A DNA stretch of 64,000 nucleotides from Asaia bogorensis NBRC 16594 (GTDB lineage: Bacteria; Pseudomonadota; Alphaproteobacteria; Acetobacterales; Acetobacteraceae), in the NCBI RefSeq assembly GCF_001547995.1, contig NZ_AP014690.1, positions 496,001-560,000 of the forward strand, in the 5' to 3' direction. How positions within the stretch are numbered: the stretch's first letter is position 1; each line of letters begins with the position of its first letter. Under the pieces are notes generated by a model that ran no database searches, was not told where the DNA came from, and saw nothing but the letters and a program-made list of their open reading frames with translations. Below, one piece after another: positions 9,317-16,994 of this stretch. Both the position numbers and the translations under genes were made by a program.

Positions 9317-10381
9317 GTGACTCCTTCTGCTTTTGCCCTTCTGGACTGGTATGCGCGCCAACGACGCGTTCTGCCCTGGCGTGCCCTCGCAGGGCAGACT
9401 GCCGATCCCTATGCCGTCTGGCTGAGCGAGATCATGCTGCAGCAAACGACGGTCGTTACGGTTATGCCGTATTTCGAGCGGTTTCTGAAGCATTATCCCA
9501 CCATTGAAGATCTGGCCCACGCACCCTTGCAGGAGGTGCTCGCGGCCTGGGCGGGGCTTGGCTATTACAGCCGGGCGCGTAACCTGCATGCCTGTGCGCA
9601 GCAGGTGGCGGCAATCGGCGCGTTTCCGCGTTCGGTGGAAGGGCTGCAGGCGCTGCCCGGTATCGGGGCCTATACGGCGCGGGCTATTGCGTCCATTGCG
9701 TTTGCCGTGCCGGTCGTTCCGGTTGACGGCAATGTCGAGCGTATCACGGCCAGACTGCACGCGGTCGACGCGCCCCTGCCGGGCGCTAGAAAACATCTCG
9801 ATCGGCTCGCGGCATCGCTCAATCTCGATCCTGCGGCGCAGGAGGCTCCCGGTGATTTCACACAAGCCCTGTTCGATCTCGGGGCAGGGATTTGCACGCC
9901 GCGTCGTCCTTCCTGTCTCGTCTGCCCTTGGCGTGAGCCCTGCAAGGCCCATGCCTCGGGCGACCCGGCACGTTTTCCGGTTCGCGCGCCACGCAAGGTC
10001 AGGCCTGAACGCTATGGCGTTGTTTTCCGGCTTGTAGATCGTCAGGGCGCGGTCTGGTTGCGTCATCGTCCGGCGACGGGATTGCTGGGTGGCATGGCTG
10101 AACTACCGGGCACTGCCTGGCAGGATGACCCCGTCGCCATCGAGGCGGCGTTGCAGGCTGCGCCAGTTGCCCTGAGCATGGCTGATGATCTGACATGGAA
10201 AGTCGCTGGACAGATCCGGCATGTTTTCACACATTTCGGGCTGAATCTGACGGTCATCGCTGTGCAGATGGATGATTTCGGGCCGCTCCATAATCAGGAG
10301 GGTTTTGCCTGCCCGCATGACGCTCTAGGCAAACAGGCTCTTCCGAGCGTCATGCAGAAATGTCTTGCCCTGCCGGCGTGA
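9317..10381 (+). CDS. mutY: Adenine DNA glycosylase MutY
   Basis: MutY removes adenine mispaired with 8-oxoguanine, preventing G-to-T changes. The 354-residue protein shows the catalytic Glu in SEIMLQQTTV, the helix-hairpin-helix LPGIGAYTARAI, the catalytic Asp in PVDGNVERI, and the four [4Fe-4S] cysteines in CTPRRPSCLVCPWREPC (C-x6-C-x2-C-x5-C). A NUDIX-like 8-oxoG recognition domain follows from about residue 230. The start is GTG with no evident ribosome binding site. The MutY core begins almost at once (LLDWYARQRRVLPWR), so little could be lost from the N-terminus. It diverges from the DUF721 gene. Confidence 0.95.
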   Translation: MTPSAFALLDWYARQRRVLPWRALAGQTADPYAVWLSEIMLQQTTVVTVMPYFERFLKHYPTIEDLAHAPLQEVLAAWAGLGYYSRARNLHACAQQVAAIGAFPRSVEGLQALPGIGAYTARAIASIAFAVPVVPVDGNVERITARLHAVDAPLPGARKHLDRLAASLNLDPAAQEAPGDFTQALFDLGAGICTPRRPSCLVCPWREPCKAHASGDPARFPVRAPRKVRPERYGVVFRLVDRQGAVWLRHRPATGLLGGMAELPGTAWQDDPVAIEAALQAAPVALSMADDLTWKVAGQIRHVFTHFGLNLTVIAVQMDDFGPLHNQEGFACPHDALGKQALPSVMQKCLALPA

Positions 10382-10440
10382 GCCCTGCCCGGAGATCGTG
10401 TAAGACAGCGATAACCGATTGACGAAAGGGACGCCTGTCC

Positions 10441-11043
10441 ATGCTCTACGCCTCTGCCCGCTTCTGGCTACTCGATTTTTTCGGGCAAGTGGTCGATCAC
10501 GATCCGCTGCGCGACTGTCTGTTTTCTGTTGTGCCGTCGCCGGGACGCTATCCGGGCCTGTTTTTCTTCGCGGATACTGTGGCGCAGGAGCAGTTTACGG
10601 TGACCTTGCGCAAGGTTGTCTCACTGCCCATGCCGATTCCCCAGCTTCAGGCGACTCGCCTGCCCAGCGGCCTGGTCACGTTACAGCGTCTTGATGGGTC
10701 GGGGCGCTATCTGCGCAGTGAGGAAAATGCCGGGATCGACTTCCATGCGACCGTGGCAAATGACTGGGAGCAGTTTTTCATTCTCAGTGAGCCCATGATG
10801 CATGCCTATGCCATTCTCAGTCAGGACAAGGTGAGCACGATCACCACCCCCGATGGCACGAGCCTGCCCCCCATGACCTTCGTGCAGGGACATGCTGGCG
10901 TAATCGGCCCCTGTCGCTTCTCCCTCGCGGCCAACCTGCCCGCACTTGAGGATCTTGCAGGGCTTGAGCCGGGTGCATCGACAGAGCTGACGCTCAGACT
11001 GACGAATGGTGAAACACGGACGCTGACCGTCACCCGCCACTAG
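10441..11043 (+). CDS. Hypothetical protein
   Basis: I do not recognise this 200-residue protein. It lacks a clear signal peptide or long membrane segment, contains aromatic-rich stretches near the N-terminus (FWLLDFFGQ, GLFFFADT) and ends in alternating polar and hydrophobic residues suggestive of beta strands. AAGGGA lies about ten bases before the ATG, and codon use matches the neighbours, so it is very likely a real gene. It follows mutY by 59 bases on the same strand and converges on the photolyase gene. Confidence 0.65.
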   Translation: MLYASARFWLLDFFGQVVDHDPLRDCLFSVVPSPGRYPGLFFFADTVAQEQFTVTLRKVVSLPMPIPQLQATRLPSGLVTLQRLDGSGRYLRSEENAGIDFHATVANDWEQFFILSEPMMHAYAILSQDKVSTITTPDGTSLPPMTFVQGHAGVIGPCRFSLAANLPALEDLAGLEPGASTELTLRLTNGETRTLTVTRH

Positions 11044-11079
11044 GCGTGTCACGGCAGGTTGGGCCTGCACGGCCCATTT

Positions 11080-12531
11080 TCAGCTACCCTTCGTCTTGCG
11101 ATAGGCGGTCATGGCCCTGTCACGTCCCTCATCGAGAGAGACAATCGGCTCTGGATAGTCACGCCCGAGCCTGATTCCGGCACGCTCGAGAACATCCTTG
11201 TCTGCCTGCCATGGCGCAGCAATGGCGTCATCGGGCAATCTGGCCAGTTCTGGCACCCAGCGCCGGATGTAATCACCCTTCGGGTCGAATTTATCGGACT
11301 GGCGAAGGGGATTGAAAATCCGGAAAAAGGGTGATGCCTCGATGCCCGTCCCCGCGACCCACTGCCAGTTGACAGCATTGGACGCCGGGTCGGCGTCAAT
11401 CAATGTGTCCCAGAACCAGGCTTCTCCCTGTCGCCAGTCAATCAGCAGGTGCTTGGCCAGAAACGAGGCGACGATCATGCGCGCCCGATTGTGCATCCAG
11501 CCGGTTTCCCAAAGCTGGCGCATCCCGGCATCCACGACCGGGATGCCCGTCTTTCCCTTCTGCCAGGCCTGCAGATCCTTGCGGCTCTTGCGCCAGTTCA
11601 GGGAGTCGAACTGCTTCTTGAGGTTGCGCTGTGGCAATTCCGGATTGTGAAACAGCGTATACCACGAGAAATCACGCCATCCGAGTTCGGACAGAAAGGT
11701 CTCGCGATCGGCTGGCTCGCCCTTGTTCTTGCAGTGATGCCAGATTTGCCGGGGTGAGAGCACGCCATGACGCAGATAGGGTGAGAGCCGCGAACTCTCT
11801 TCGGCGGCCATGTCGTTTCGGCCCGTATCGTAATGGGCAAGGGGGCCGGAGGCGAAATCGTCCAGAGCCTCATGCGCGGCCTCTTCGCCATGATCCCAGT
11901 ACTCCCCCATTTTCGAAGCCCAGTCTGGCTTGGTGGGAAGCAAGGCCTTGTCGATATCGCAAGGCGCGAATTTCGTCTTTTTGCCATGCGTGAATGAGAG
12001 AGGCAGGAAAGAGAGGCCAGAAGGCGCAGGTATGGGGGAAGGCGGGGCCCCCAATCCCTCGAATCCTTTCCACCAGGCAGAGAAGATCTTGTAGGGTGTG
12101 CCGGTCTTGGTCACGACGGACTCCGGCTGGCGCAGCACGGTACCGTGCAGGCGCTTCATGTCGCATCCAACCTTTTCAAGCGCCTGAGAGACGGCGTCAT
12201 CCTGCGCGTTGGCTTCTTTCTGATAGCGATGATGGCAGTAAAGAATGTCGGCCTTCGTCTCTTTTGCCAGAGCGGGCAGGATTTCGGCGGGATCCCCCTC
12301 AAGGATCAGGCAATCTCCTCCGTGTTTCTTCAGCGTCTGGCGTAAACTGCCAAGAGCGCCGTGAAGAAACCACAGGCTGGCTCGGCCCTGTGCCCGGGTC
12401 GTACCCGAACGGTCGAGCACATAGACACAGAGAATTCTGCCGCCGCGCCCACTGGCCGCATCAAGTGCAGGATGATCCTGAAGCCTGAGGTCATCGCGAA
12501 ACCATACTATCGAGGGAGGCGTGTCGGTCAT
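11080..12531 (-). CDS. phrB: Deoxyribodipyrimidine photolyase
   Basis: This enzyme splits UV-induced cyclobutane pyrimidine dimers using light. The 483-residue protein has an N-terminal antenna-chromophore domain (starting PSIVWFRDDLRL) and a C-terminal FAD domain. The FAD domain has WMHNRARMIVASFLAKHLL, DADPASNAVNWQWVAGTG and FFRIFNPLRQSDKFDPKG, all hallmarks of class I CPD photolyases. I chose the ATG at 12531. The ORF continues 68 codons upstream, but that part lacks family similarity. It converges on the hypothetical gene at 10441, leaving 36 bases between stops. Confidence 0.93.
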   Translation of the reverse strand: MTDTPPSIVWFRDDLRLQDHPALDAASGRGGRILCVYVLDRSGTTRAQGRASLWFLHGALGSLRQTLKKHGGDCLILEGDPAEILPALAKETKADILYCHHRYQKEANAQDDAVSQALEKVGCDMKRLHGTVLRQPESVVTKTGTPYKIFSAWWKGFEGLGAPPSPIPAPSGLSFLPLSFTHGKKTKFAPCDIDKALLPTKPDWASKMGEYWDHGEEAAHEALDDFASGPLAHYDTGRNDMAAEESSRLSPYLRHGVLSPRQIWHHCKNKGEPADRETFLSELGWRDFSWYTLFHNPELPQRNLKKQFDSLNWRKSRKDLQAWQKGKTGIPVVDAGMRQLWETGWMHNRARMIVASFLAKHLLIDWRQGEAWFWDTLIDADPASNAVNWQWVAGTGIEASPFFRIFNPLRQSDKFDPKGDYIRRWVPELARLPDDAIAAPWQADKDVLERAGIRLGRDYPEPIVSLDEGRDRAMTAYRKTKGS

Positions 12532-12788
12532 GAAAGGGCTGCCTGTGTTGCCATTGCGGGGGCCGGAAGCGGGGCTTCGGCGTTCGCACAAAAAGGTGAA
12601 CAGGATGAGCGCATCACGCCGCATGAGGTTCGAATCAGGGGCATTTTCGGCTGTTTTCTGCGTGTGGACGAGGCATGGAGGTCTCAGGGCAGGGGCATCA
12701 CATGACGATGCCAATTTGTAACGAAGCAAACCCATATGCTGGTGAGGCGTTGTTAAGGCCCGAACCTATAAAAAAGGGAAATTCTTCC

Positions 12789-12983
12789 ATGACTACGGCT
12801 TCCTTCCTCCGCACCGGTGCTCTTGCTGTCATGCTGGCGCTGCCTGCCTTTGGCCTTACCGCATGCAACACGGTTGACGGTGCTGGCCGTGACGTCAGCT
12901 CCATCGGTCATGACGTGAGCCGTGGCGCAGGCGCAACCCAGGGCGCCATTCATAACTCGGTGCCGCAGGCTGCAACGCACTGA
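12789..12983 (+). CDS. Entericidin-like small lipoprotein
   Basis: This 64-residue protein has a signal peptide ending in a lipobox (FGLTAC), so Cys is probably lipid-modified and the protein membrane-anchored. The mature sequence CNTVDGAGRDVSSIGHDV matches entericidin A/B family proteins, small lipoproteins linked with envelope stress. The toxin-antidote role described for enterobacterial pairs cannot be assumed here, since only one copy is present. A strong terminator follows. Confidence 0.8.
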   Translation: MTTASFLRTGALAVMLALPAFGLTACNTVDGAGRDVSSIGHDVSRGAGATQGAIHNSVPQAATH

Positions 12984-13013
12984 GCCATCTGAACCACACA
13001 TGGTTCAAGCATG

Positions 13014-13041
13014 AAGGGCGGGGATTTCCCCGCCCTTTTTT
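13014..13041 (+). terminator. Rho-independent terminator after the entericidin-like gene
   Basis: GGGCGGGG (13016-13023) pairs with CCCCGCCC (13028-13035) and six T residues follow. It is almost the same sequence as the terminator at 7801-7831. Confidence 0.9.
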
Positions 13042-13171
13042 GCGCCTGCTCATCTTGCCGGGGTGACGGCAGGGATCTGTGTCAGGATGCCAGACTGGCT
13101 TTGCCCCTTGCAAAAGGCGTTAAAGGGGGCACATAGTGACCGTCCGGTCATGTCGACCGGTGCAGAATTCG

Positions 13172-13318
13172 ACGTTCTCAGGGCGGGGTGAAACTCCCCA
13201 CCGGCGGTAGGTGCCTCTGGCACGAGCCCGCGAGCGCCTCAGGCCCTTCAGGCCCGGGGGTCAGCAGATCCGGTCCAAATCCGGAGCCGACGGTCATAGT
13301 CCGGATGGAAGAGAACAG
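13172..13318 (+). ncRNA. FMN riboswitch (RFN element)
   Basis: The conserved RFN core is easily followed: GTTCTCAGGGCGGGGTGAAA at the left, CCCCACCGGCGGTAGG, GAGCCCGCGAGCG, the GGTCAGCAGATCCGGTCC block, CCGGAGCCGACGGTCATAGT, and the closing GGATGGAAGAGAAC. It binds FMN and represses the operon. The aptamer ends 14 bases before the ribD start, so control may act on translation initiation as well as, or instead of, transcription; no clear terminator hairpin was seen between them. Confidence 0.97.
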
Positions 13319-13332
13319 GACTTGCCTCTGTC

Positions 13333-14499
13333 ATGGCGCATCCCGCCAGGGATGTTCGTGGCCGAGATACAGAATGTTCACGCCCGGAGACCGTCCTTGA
13401 TGGATGGGACCGTATCATCGTGTCGGGAGTTTTCGCCCCCGGTTCTGCCTCCGCACAAAAGGGCCATAGCCTGGCCCAGCGTGAGGCGGTTCGTTCGGGA
13501 TTTGAGGCCGCGCTGAACGAAGCGGCGCGTTATCTTGGCGCCACCTCTCCCAATCCTGCTGTTGGCTGTTGTCTGCTCGACCACGAGGGCAACATACTCG
13601 TCACCGAGGCTCATCACCGTACCGGAACCCGCCACGCCGAGGCGCTTGCCCTGCACCGGGCGCGCGAGACCGGCGTGATCGACCGCGTTGCGACAGCCCT
13701 TGTTACCCTCGAACCCTGCAATCATGTCGGACGCACGCCCCCCTGCAGCGAGGCGCTGCGCGACAGTCCTGTTCAGGATGTCTGGGTGGGCATGAGCGAC
13801 CCGAACCCGGTAGCCGGGGGCGGCATTGCGCGCCTGCGGCAGATGCCTGAGGGGCGGAATGTCTTTTTGCTCGAGGATTTTCCGGCCTTCGCCGATGTGC
13901 ATGATGGCTGCGCAGCGCTTCTGGCGCCTTTTGCAACACGTATCGTGCGCCAGTGCCCGTGGATCACGGTCAAGCAGGCACGGGACAATAAGGGCTCGAT
14001 GATTCCCCCTGCCGGGCGCAAGACTTTTACCAGCCAGGCTTCGCTTGAGATTGCCCATCGCCTGCGCCGCGCCAGCGATGCGATCATCACGGGTATTGGC
14101 ACGATCCTGTCCGACAGCCCACGTTTCGATGTGCGCCATGTTCCCGATCATGAGGACCGGACGCCGCGACTGGTCGTGGTGTGTGACAGGCAGAATCGCC
14201 TTCCCGATTCCTGGCGGGAGAAGATGATCGGTAGCGGTTTTCGCGTGCTTGTTTCGCGTGACCTAGGCGAGATCCCTTCGCTTCTGGCCGATCATGGCGT
14301 GAACTGGGCGATGGTCGAAGCCGGGCCCGGGCTACTCGGCGAAATCAGGCGGCTTGGCCTTTGGGATGACTGGCTGGACATCCAGACCACCCCGGACGGT
14401 CCTGACCGGCACCGGGTCTACTCCCACGGCCCCACCCCCTTGCGTTTCATACTTGATGAAGGGGCGCGTCCCCTTCCTGCTGACAAGGCTGCTTTCTGA
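13333..14499 (+). CDS. ribD: Bifunctional riboflavin deaminase/reductase RibD
   Basis: RibD deaminates and then reduces the pyrimidine intermediate of riboflavin synthesis. The 388-residue protein has the zinc deaminase motifs RHAEALALH and PCNHVGRTPPCSEAL around residues 95-145 and a reductase domain from about 205, starting WITVKQARDNKGS. It is cytoplasmic. The N-terminus is about 45 residues longer than in most family members, so a start further in (for example GTG near 13420) is possible; the ATG shown is 14 bases past the FMN riboswitch. Its stop overlaps the ribE start (TGATG), indicating translational coupling. Confidence 0.92.
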   Translation: MAHPARDVRGRDTECSRPETVLDGWDRIIVSGVFAPGSASAQKGHSLAQREAVRSGFEAALNEAARYLGATSPNPAVGCCLLDHEGNILVTEAHHRTGTRHAEALALHRARETGVIDRVATALVTLEPCNHVGRTPPCSEALRDSPVQDVWVGMSDPNPVAGGGIARLRQMPEGRNVFLLEDFPAFADVHDGCAALLAPFATRIVRQCPWITVKQARDNKGSMIPPAGRKTFTSQASLEIAHRLRRASDAIITGIGTILSDSPRFDVRHVPDHEDRTPRLVVVCDRQNRLPDSWREKMIGSGFRVLVSRDLGEIPSLLADHGVNWAMVEAGPGLLGEIRRLGLWDDWLDIQTTPDGPDRHRVYSHGPTPLRFILDEGARPLPADKAAF

Positions 14500-15110
14500 T
14501 GTTCTCAGGCATTATCGAACATATCGGCCGTATCAAGGCTGTCGAACCCCGTGATCAGGCGATCCTGCTTCAGGTCGAGACGGGACTGTCAGATATGGAT
14601 CTGGGCGAGAGCATTGCCGTCAATGGCGTCTGTCTGACAGTCGCCTCCTATGACTCGTCAGGGCTGGCGGATTTCTTTGTCAGTGCTGAAACGCTGTCGC
14701 GCACGGCTCTAGGCAGACTGGCTGCCGGAGCGCGGGTCAATCTTGAGCGGGCCAGCACACCCTCGACACGTCTCTCGGGGCATATCGTTCAGGGGCATGT
14801 CGATGGGCTTGCCCATCTGGTGGGGATCCGCTCGGTCGGGGAGTCGCATCACATCACGTTCCGCCTTCCCGCTGCCTTGCGTGGCTATGTGGTTGAGAAA
14901 GGATCGATCGCGCTCGATGGCGTCAGCCTGACGGTCAATGAGGTGAGCGACGTGCTGGATGACAGCTTCACCATCGCCCTCATGATCATTCCGCACACAT
15001 GGGACCATACCGGGCTCTCCGAAATCCGCGAGGGCGATCCGGCCAATGTCGAGGTCGATGTGCTGGCCAAATATGTCGAGAGCCTGCTGAAATACGGGGT
15101 ACGGTCATGA
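14499..15110 (+). CDS. ribE: Riboflavin synthase alpha chain
   Basis: It converts two 6,7-dimethyl-8-ribityllumazine molecules into riboflavin and the pyrimidine precursor. The 203-residue protein is made of two similar lumazine-binding barrels: one starts MFSGIIEHIGRI and contains GESIAVNGVCLTV. The second repeats the pattern at GHIVQGHVDGLA and GSIALDGVSLTVNEV. The length is normal. The start overlaps the ribD stop by one base and the stop overlaps ribBA in an ATGA, so the genes are translated as a coupled set under the FMN riboswitch. Confidence 0.95.
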   Translation: MFSGIIEHIGRIKAVEPRDQAILLQVETGLSDMDLGESIAVNGVCLTVASYDSSGLADFFVSAETLSRTALGRLAAGARVNLERASTPSTRLSGHIVQGHVDGLAHLVGIRSVGESHHITFRLPAALRGYVVEKGSIALDGVSLTVNEVSDVLDDSFTIALMIIPHTWDHTGLSEIREGDPANVEVDVLAKYVESLLKYGVRS

Positions 15111-16396
15111 ACACGCTTCCCTCGCCCGGTCTGGCCTATGCCATCACCGCCCTGCGTGAAGGGCGCATGGTGATGATGGTGGATGACGAAGCCCGTGAGA
15201 ATGAGGGCGATCTGGTGATTGCCGCCCAGTTTGCTACGCCGGATGCCGTCAACTTCATGGCAACCCACGCGCGTGGGCTGATCTGCCTGCCGCTGGAGCC
15301 GGAGCAGATTGAACGTCTTGAATTGCCCATGATGCCCCGGCGTGGCCATGATCCACGTGGAACGGCGTTTACCGTTTCAATCGAGGCCACGACCGGGATC
15401 ACGACGGGGATTTCGGCGGCCGATCGGGCACGAACCATTCAGGTTGCGGGCCACCCCGATGCAAGGCCCGAGGATATCAGCACCCCCGGCCACATCTTCC
15501 CCCTGCGAGCGCATCCCGAAGGTACGGTGGCCCGTGACGGGCATACGGAAGGCGCTGTGGATCTGGCTCGGCTGGCAGGCCTGTTTCCTGCGGCGGTGAT
15601 CTGCGAAGTCATGAGTGATGACGGCACGATGGCACGTCTGCCGGAACTGCGCGCATTCTCGGCCCGTCACGACATTCCCGTCATCAGCATTGAGGAAATT
15701 GCCGCCTGGTGCCGTGTGCATGGCCGCGAAGCGCTGGGGGATGTCATTCTGCCGGCGCCCGTTCCGCCAGCGGTCGAGCGTATTGCCGAGGCAGCGCTTC
15801 CCAGCGTCTATGGCGGTCACGACCTGCGTATCCAGGCGTTTCGTGCCCCTGATGGCATCGAGCATGTGGCGCTGATCAAGGGTGATCCCGCTAACGGCAC
15901 CCCGCTAGTGCGTCTGCACTCCGAATGTGTGACAGGTGATGCGCTGGGCTCACTGCGCTGCGACTGCGGCCCGCAATTGCGTGAGGCGCTTGAGCGTATC
16001 GCCGCAGCCCCTTCCGGCGTGCTGGTGTATTTGCGCGGGCATGAGGGCAGGGGGATCGGACTCGGCAACAAGATACGGGCCTATGCCCTGCAGGATGCCG
16101 GCAAGGACACGCTCGAAGCCAATCTGGTACTGGGTCTGCCGGGCGATGCGCGTGACTGGGTGACAGGCGCGGCCATTCTGCAGTCGCTTGGTATCGACAC
16201 GCTCAGGCTGCTCACCAATAATCCCAGCAAGGTCTCGGGACTGGAGGCGGCAGGGCTGAAGGTCATCAGTCAGGAACGCCTCGAAGCCGGGTCCAACCCG
16301 TTCAACCGGGCGTATCTTCACGCCAAGCGTACCCGGATGGGGCATCAGCTCAGCGATGTCTGGCCCGAACTCGTTGATTCAGTGATTCAGAAGTAA
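15107..16396 (+). CDS. ribBA: RibBA: DHBP synthase / GTP cyclohydrolase II fusion
   Basis: This 429-residue fusion supplies both branches of riboflavin synthesis: dihydroxybutanone phosphate from ribulose 5-phosphate and the pyrimidine from GTP. Residues 1-205 are the DHBP synthase domain, with [16 protein letters not shown] and [16 protein letters not shown]. Residues 220-429 form the GTP cyclohydrolase II domain, with the zinc cysteines in [17 protein letters not shown] (C-x10-C-x-C) and the [13 protein letters not shown] active-site loop. All these residues are present, so both halves should be active. The ATG is inside an ATGA overlap with ribE; the longer ORF starting at 14999 runs through ribE and is not used. 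Confidence 0.95.
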   Translation: MNTLPSPGLAYAITALREGRMVMMVDDEARENEGDLVIAAQFATPDAVNFMATHARGLICLPLEPEQIERLELPMMPRRGHDPRGTAFTVSIEATTGITTGISAADRARTIQVAGHPDARPEDISTPGHIFPLRAHPEGTVARDGHTEGAVDLARLAGLFPAAVICEVMSDDGTMARLPELRAFSARHDIPVISIEEIAAWCRVHGREALGDVILPAPVPPAVERIAEAALPSVYGGHDLRIQAFRAPDGIEHVALIKGDPANGTPLVRLHSECVTGDALGSLRCDCGPQLREALERIAAAPSGVLVYLRGHEGRGIGLGNKIRAYALQDAGKDTLEANLVLGLPGDARDWVTGAAILQSLGIDTLRLLTNNPSKVSGLEAAGLKVISQERLEAGSNPFNRAYLHAKRTRMGHQLSDVWPELVDSVIQK

Positions 16397-16405
16397 GGAT
16401 CTTCC

Positions 16406-16879
16406 ATGAGCAAATCCATCCCCGTCGCTCCCGACCTCACACTCGTTCCCACGCCCAAGCTCGCTCTGCTGGTGAGCCGCTTCAACACGGATGTCACGCA
16501 TGGTCTGCGTGATGGCGCGCTGGAATGGCTCGCTGAACACAATATCCGCGATGTCGATGTGTTCGATGCACCGGGAGCTTTCGAACTGCCTTTGATGGCG
16601 CAGGCTCTGGCCAAGACGGGAACATATGAGGGAATCATCTGCCTTGGCTGCGTGATCAAGGGTGACACGGCCCATTTCGAGTTCATCAGCCTCGGGGCCA
16701 CCATCGGCATCATGCAAGCCCAGCTTGCCACTGAAACGCCCATCTCCTTCGGTGTGCTTACGACCTACACGGATGAGCAGGCCCAGGCCCGCTCGCGCAA
16801 GGATGTGCACAACAAGGGTCGCGAGGCTTCGGCCGCCTGTGTCGAGACCCTGGCTTTCCTGCGCAACACCCGGAGCTGA
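16406..16879 (+). CDS. ribH: 6,7-dimethyl-8-ribityllumazine synthase
   Basis: RibH condenses the RibA- and RibB-derived products into the lumazine used by riboflavin synthase, usually as a large oligomer. The 157-residue protein shows LLVSRFNTDVT, DAPGAFELPLMA, the GCVIKGDTAHFEFI segment with the catalytic His, and NKGREASAA near the end. It follows ribBA by nine bases with AAGGA before its ATG, completing the ribD-ribE-ribBA-ribH operon. No nusB follows, unlike in some other alphaproteobacteria. Confidence 0.95.
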   Translation: MSKSIPVAPDLTLVPTPKLALLVSRFNTDVTHGLRDGALEWLAEHNIRDVDVFDAPGAFELPLMAQALAKTGTYEGIICLGCVIKGDTAHFEFISLGATIGIMQAQLATETPISFGVLTTYTDEQAQARSRKDVHNKGREASAACVETLAFLRNTRS

Positions 16880-16994
16880 GGCATTTGTTACAACGCTGTG
16901 ACGGGTGTGGTTTCCCATTCGGGTGACAATGCTCTAAACCTGCCCGGACCATGACGCTCTGGCGTCTTTCCGTGGCAGGGTTCATCACACGTCA

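Noticed and set aside
9308-10066. Long upstream extension of the DUF721 frame
   Set aside because: It runs antisense through mutY, lacks a family match, and an ATG with an AGGGG site lies at the DUF721 start.
14999-15106. Upstream extension of ribBA
   Set aside because: The extra residues overlap ribE out of frame, and the ATGA overlap start matches the family N-terminus.
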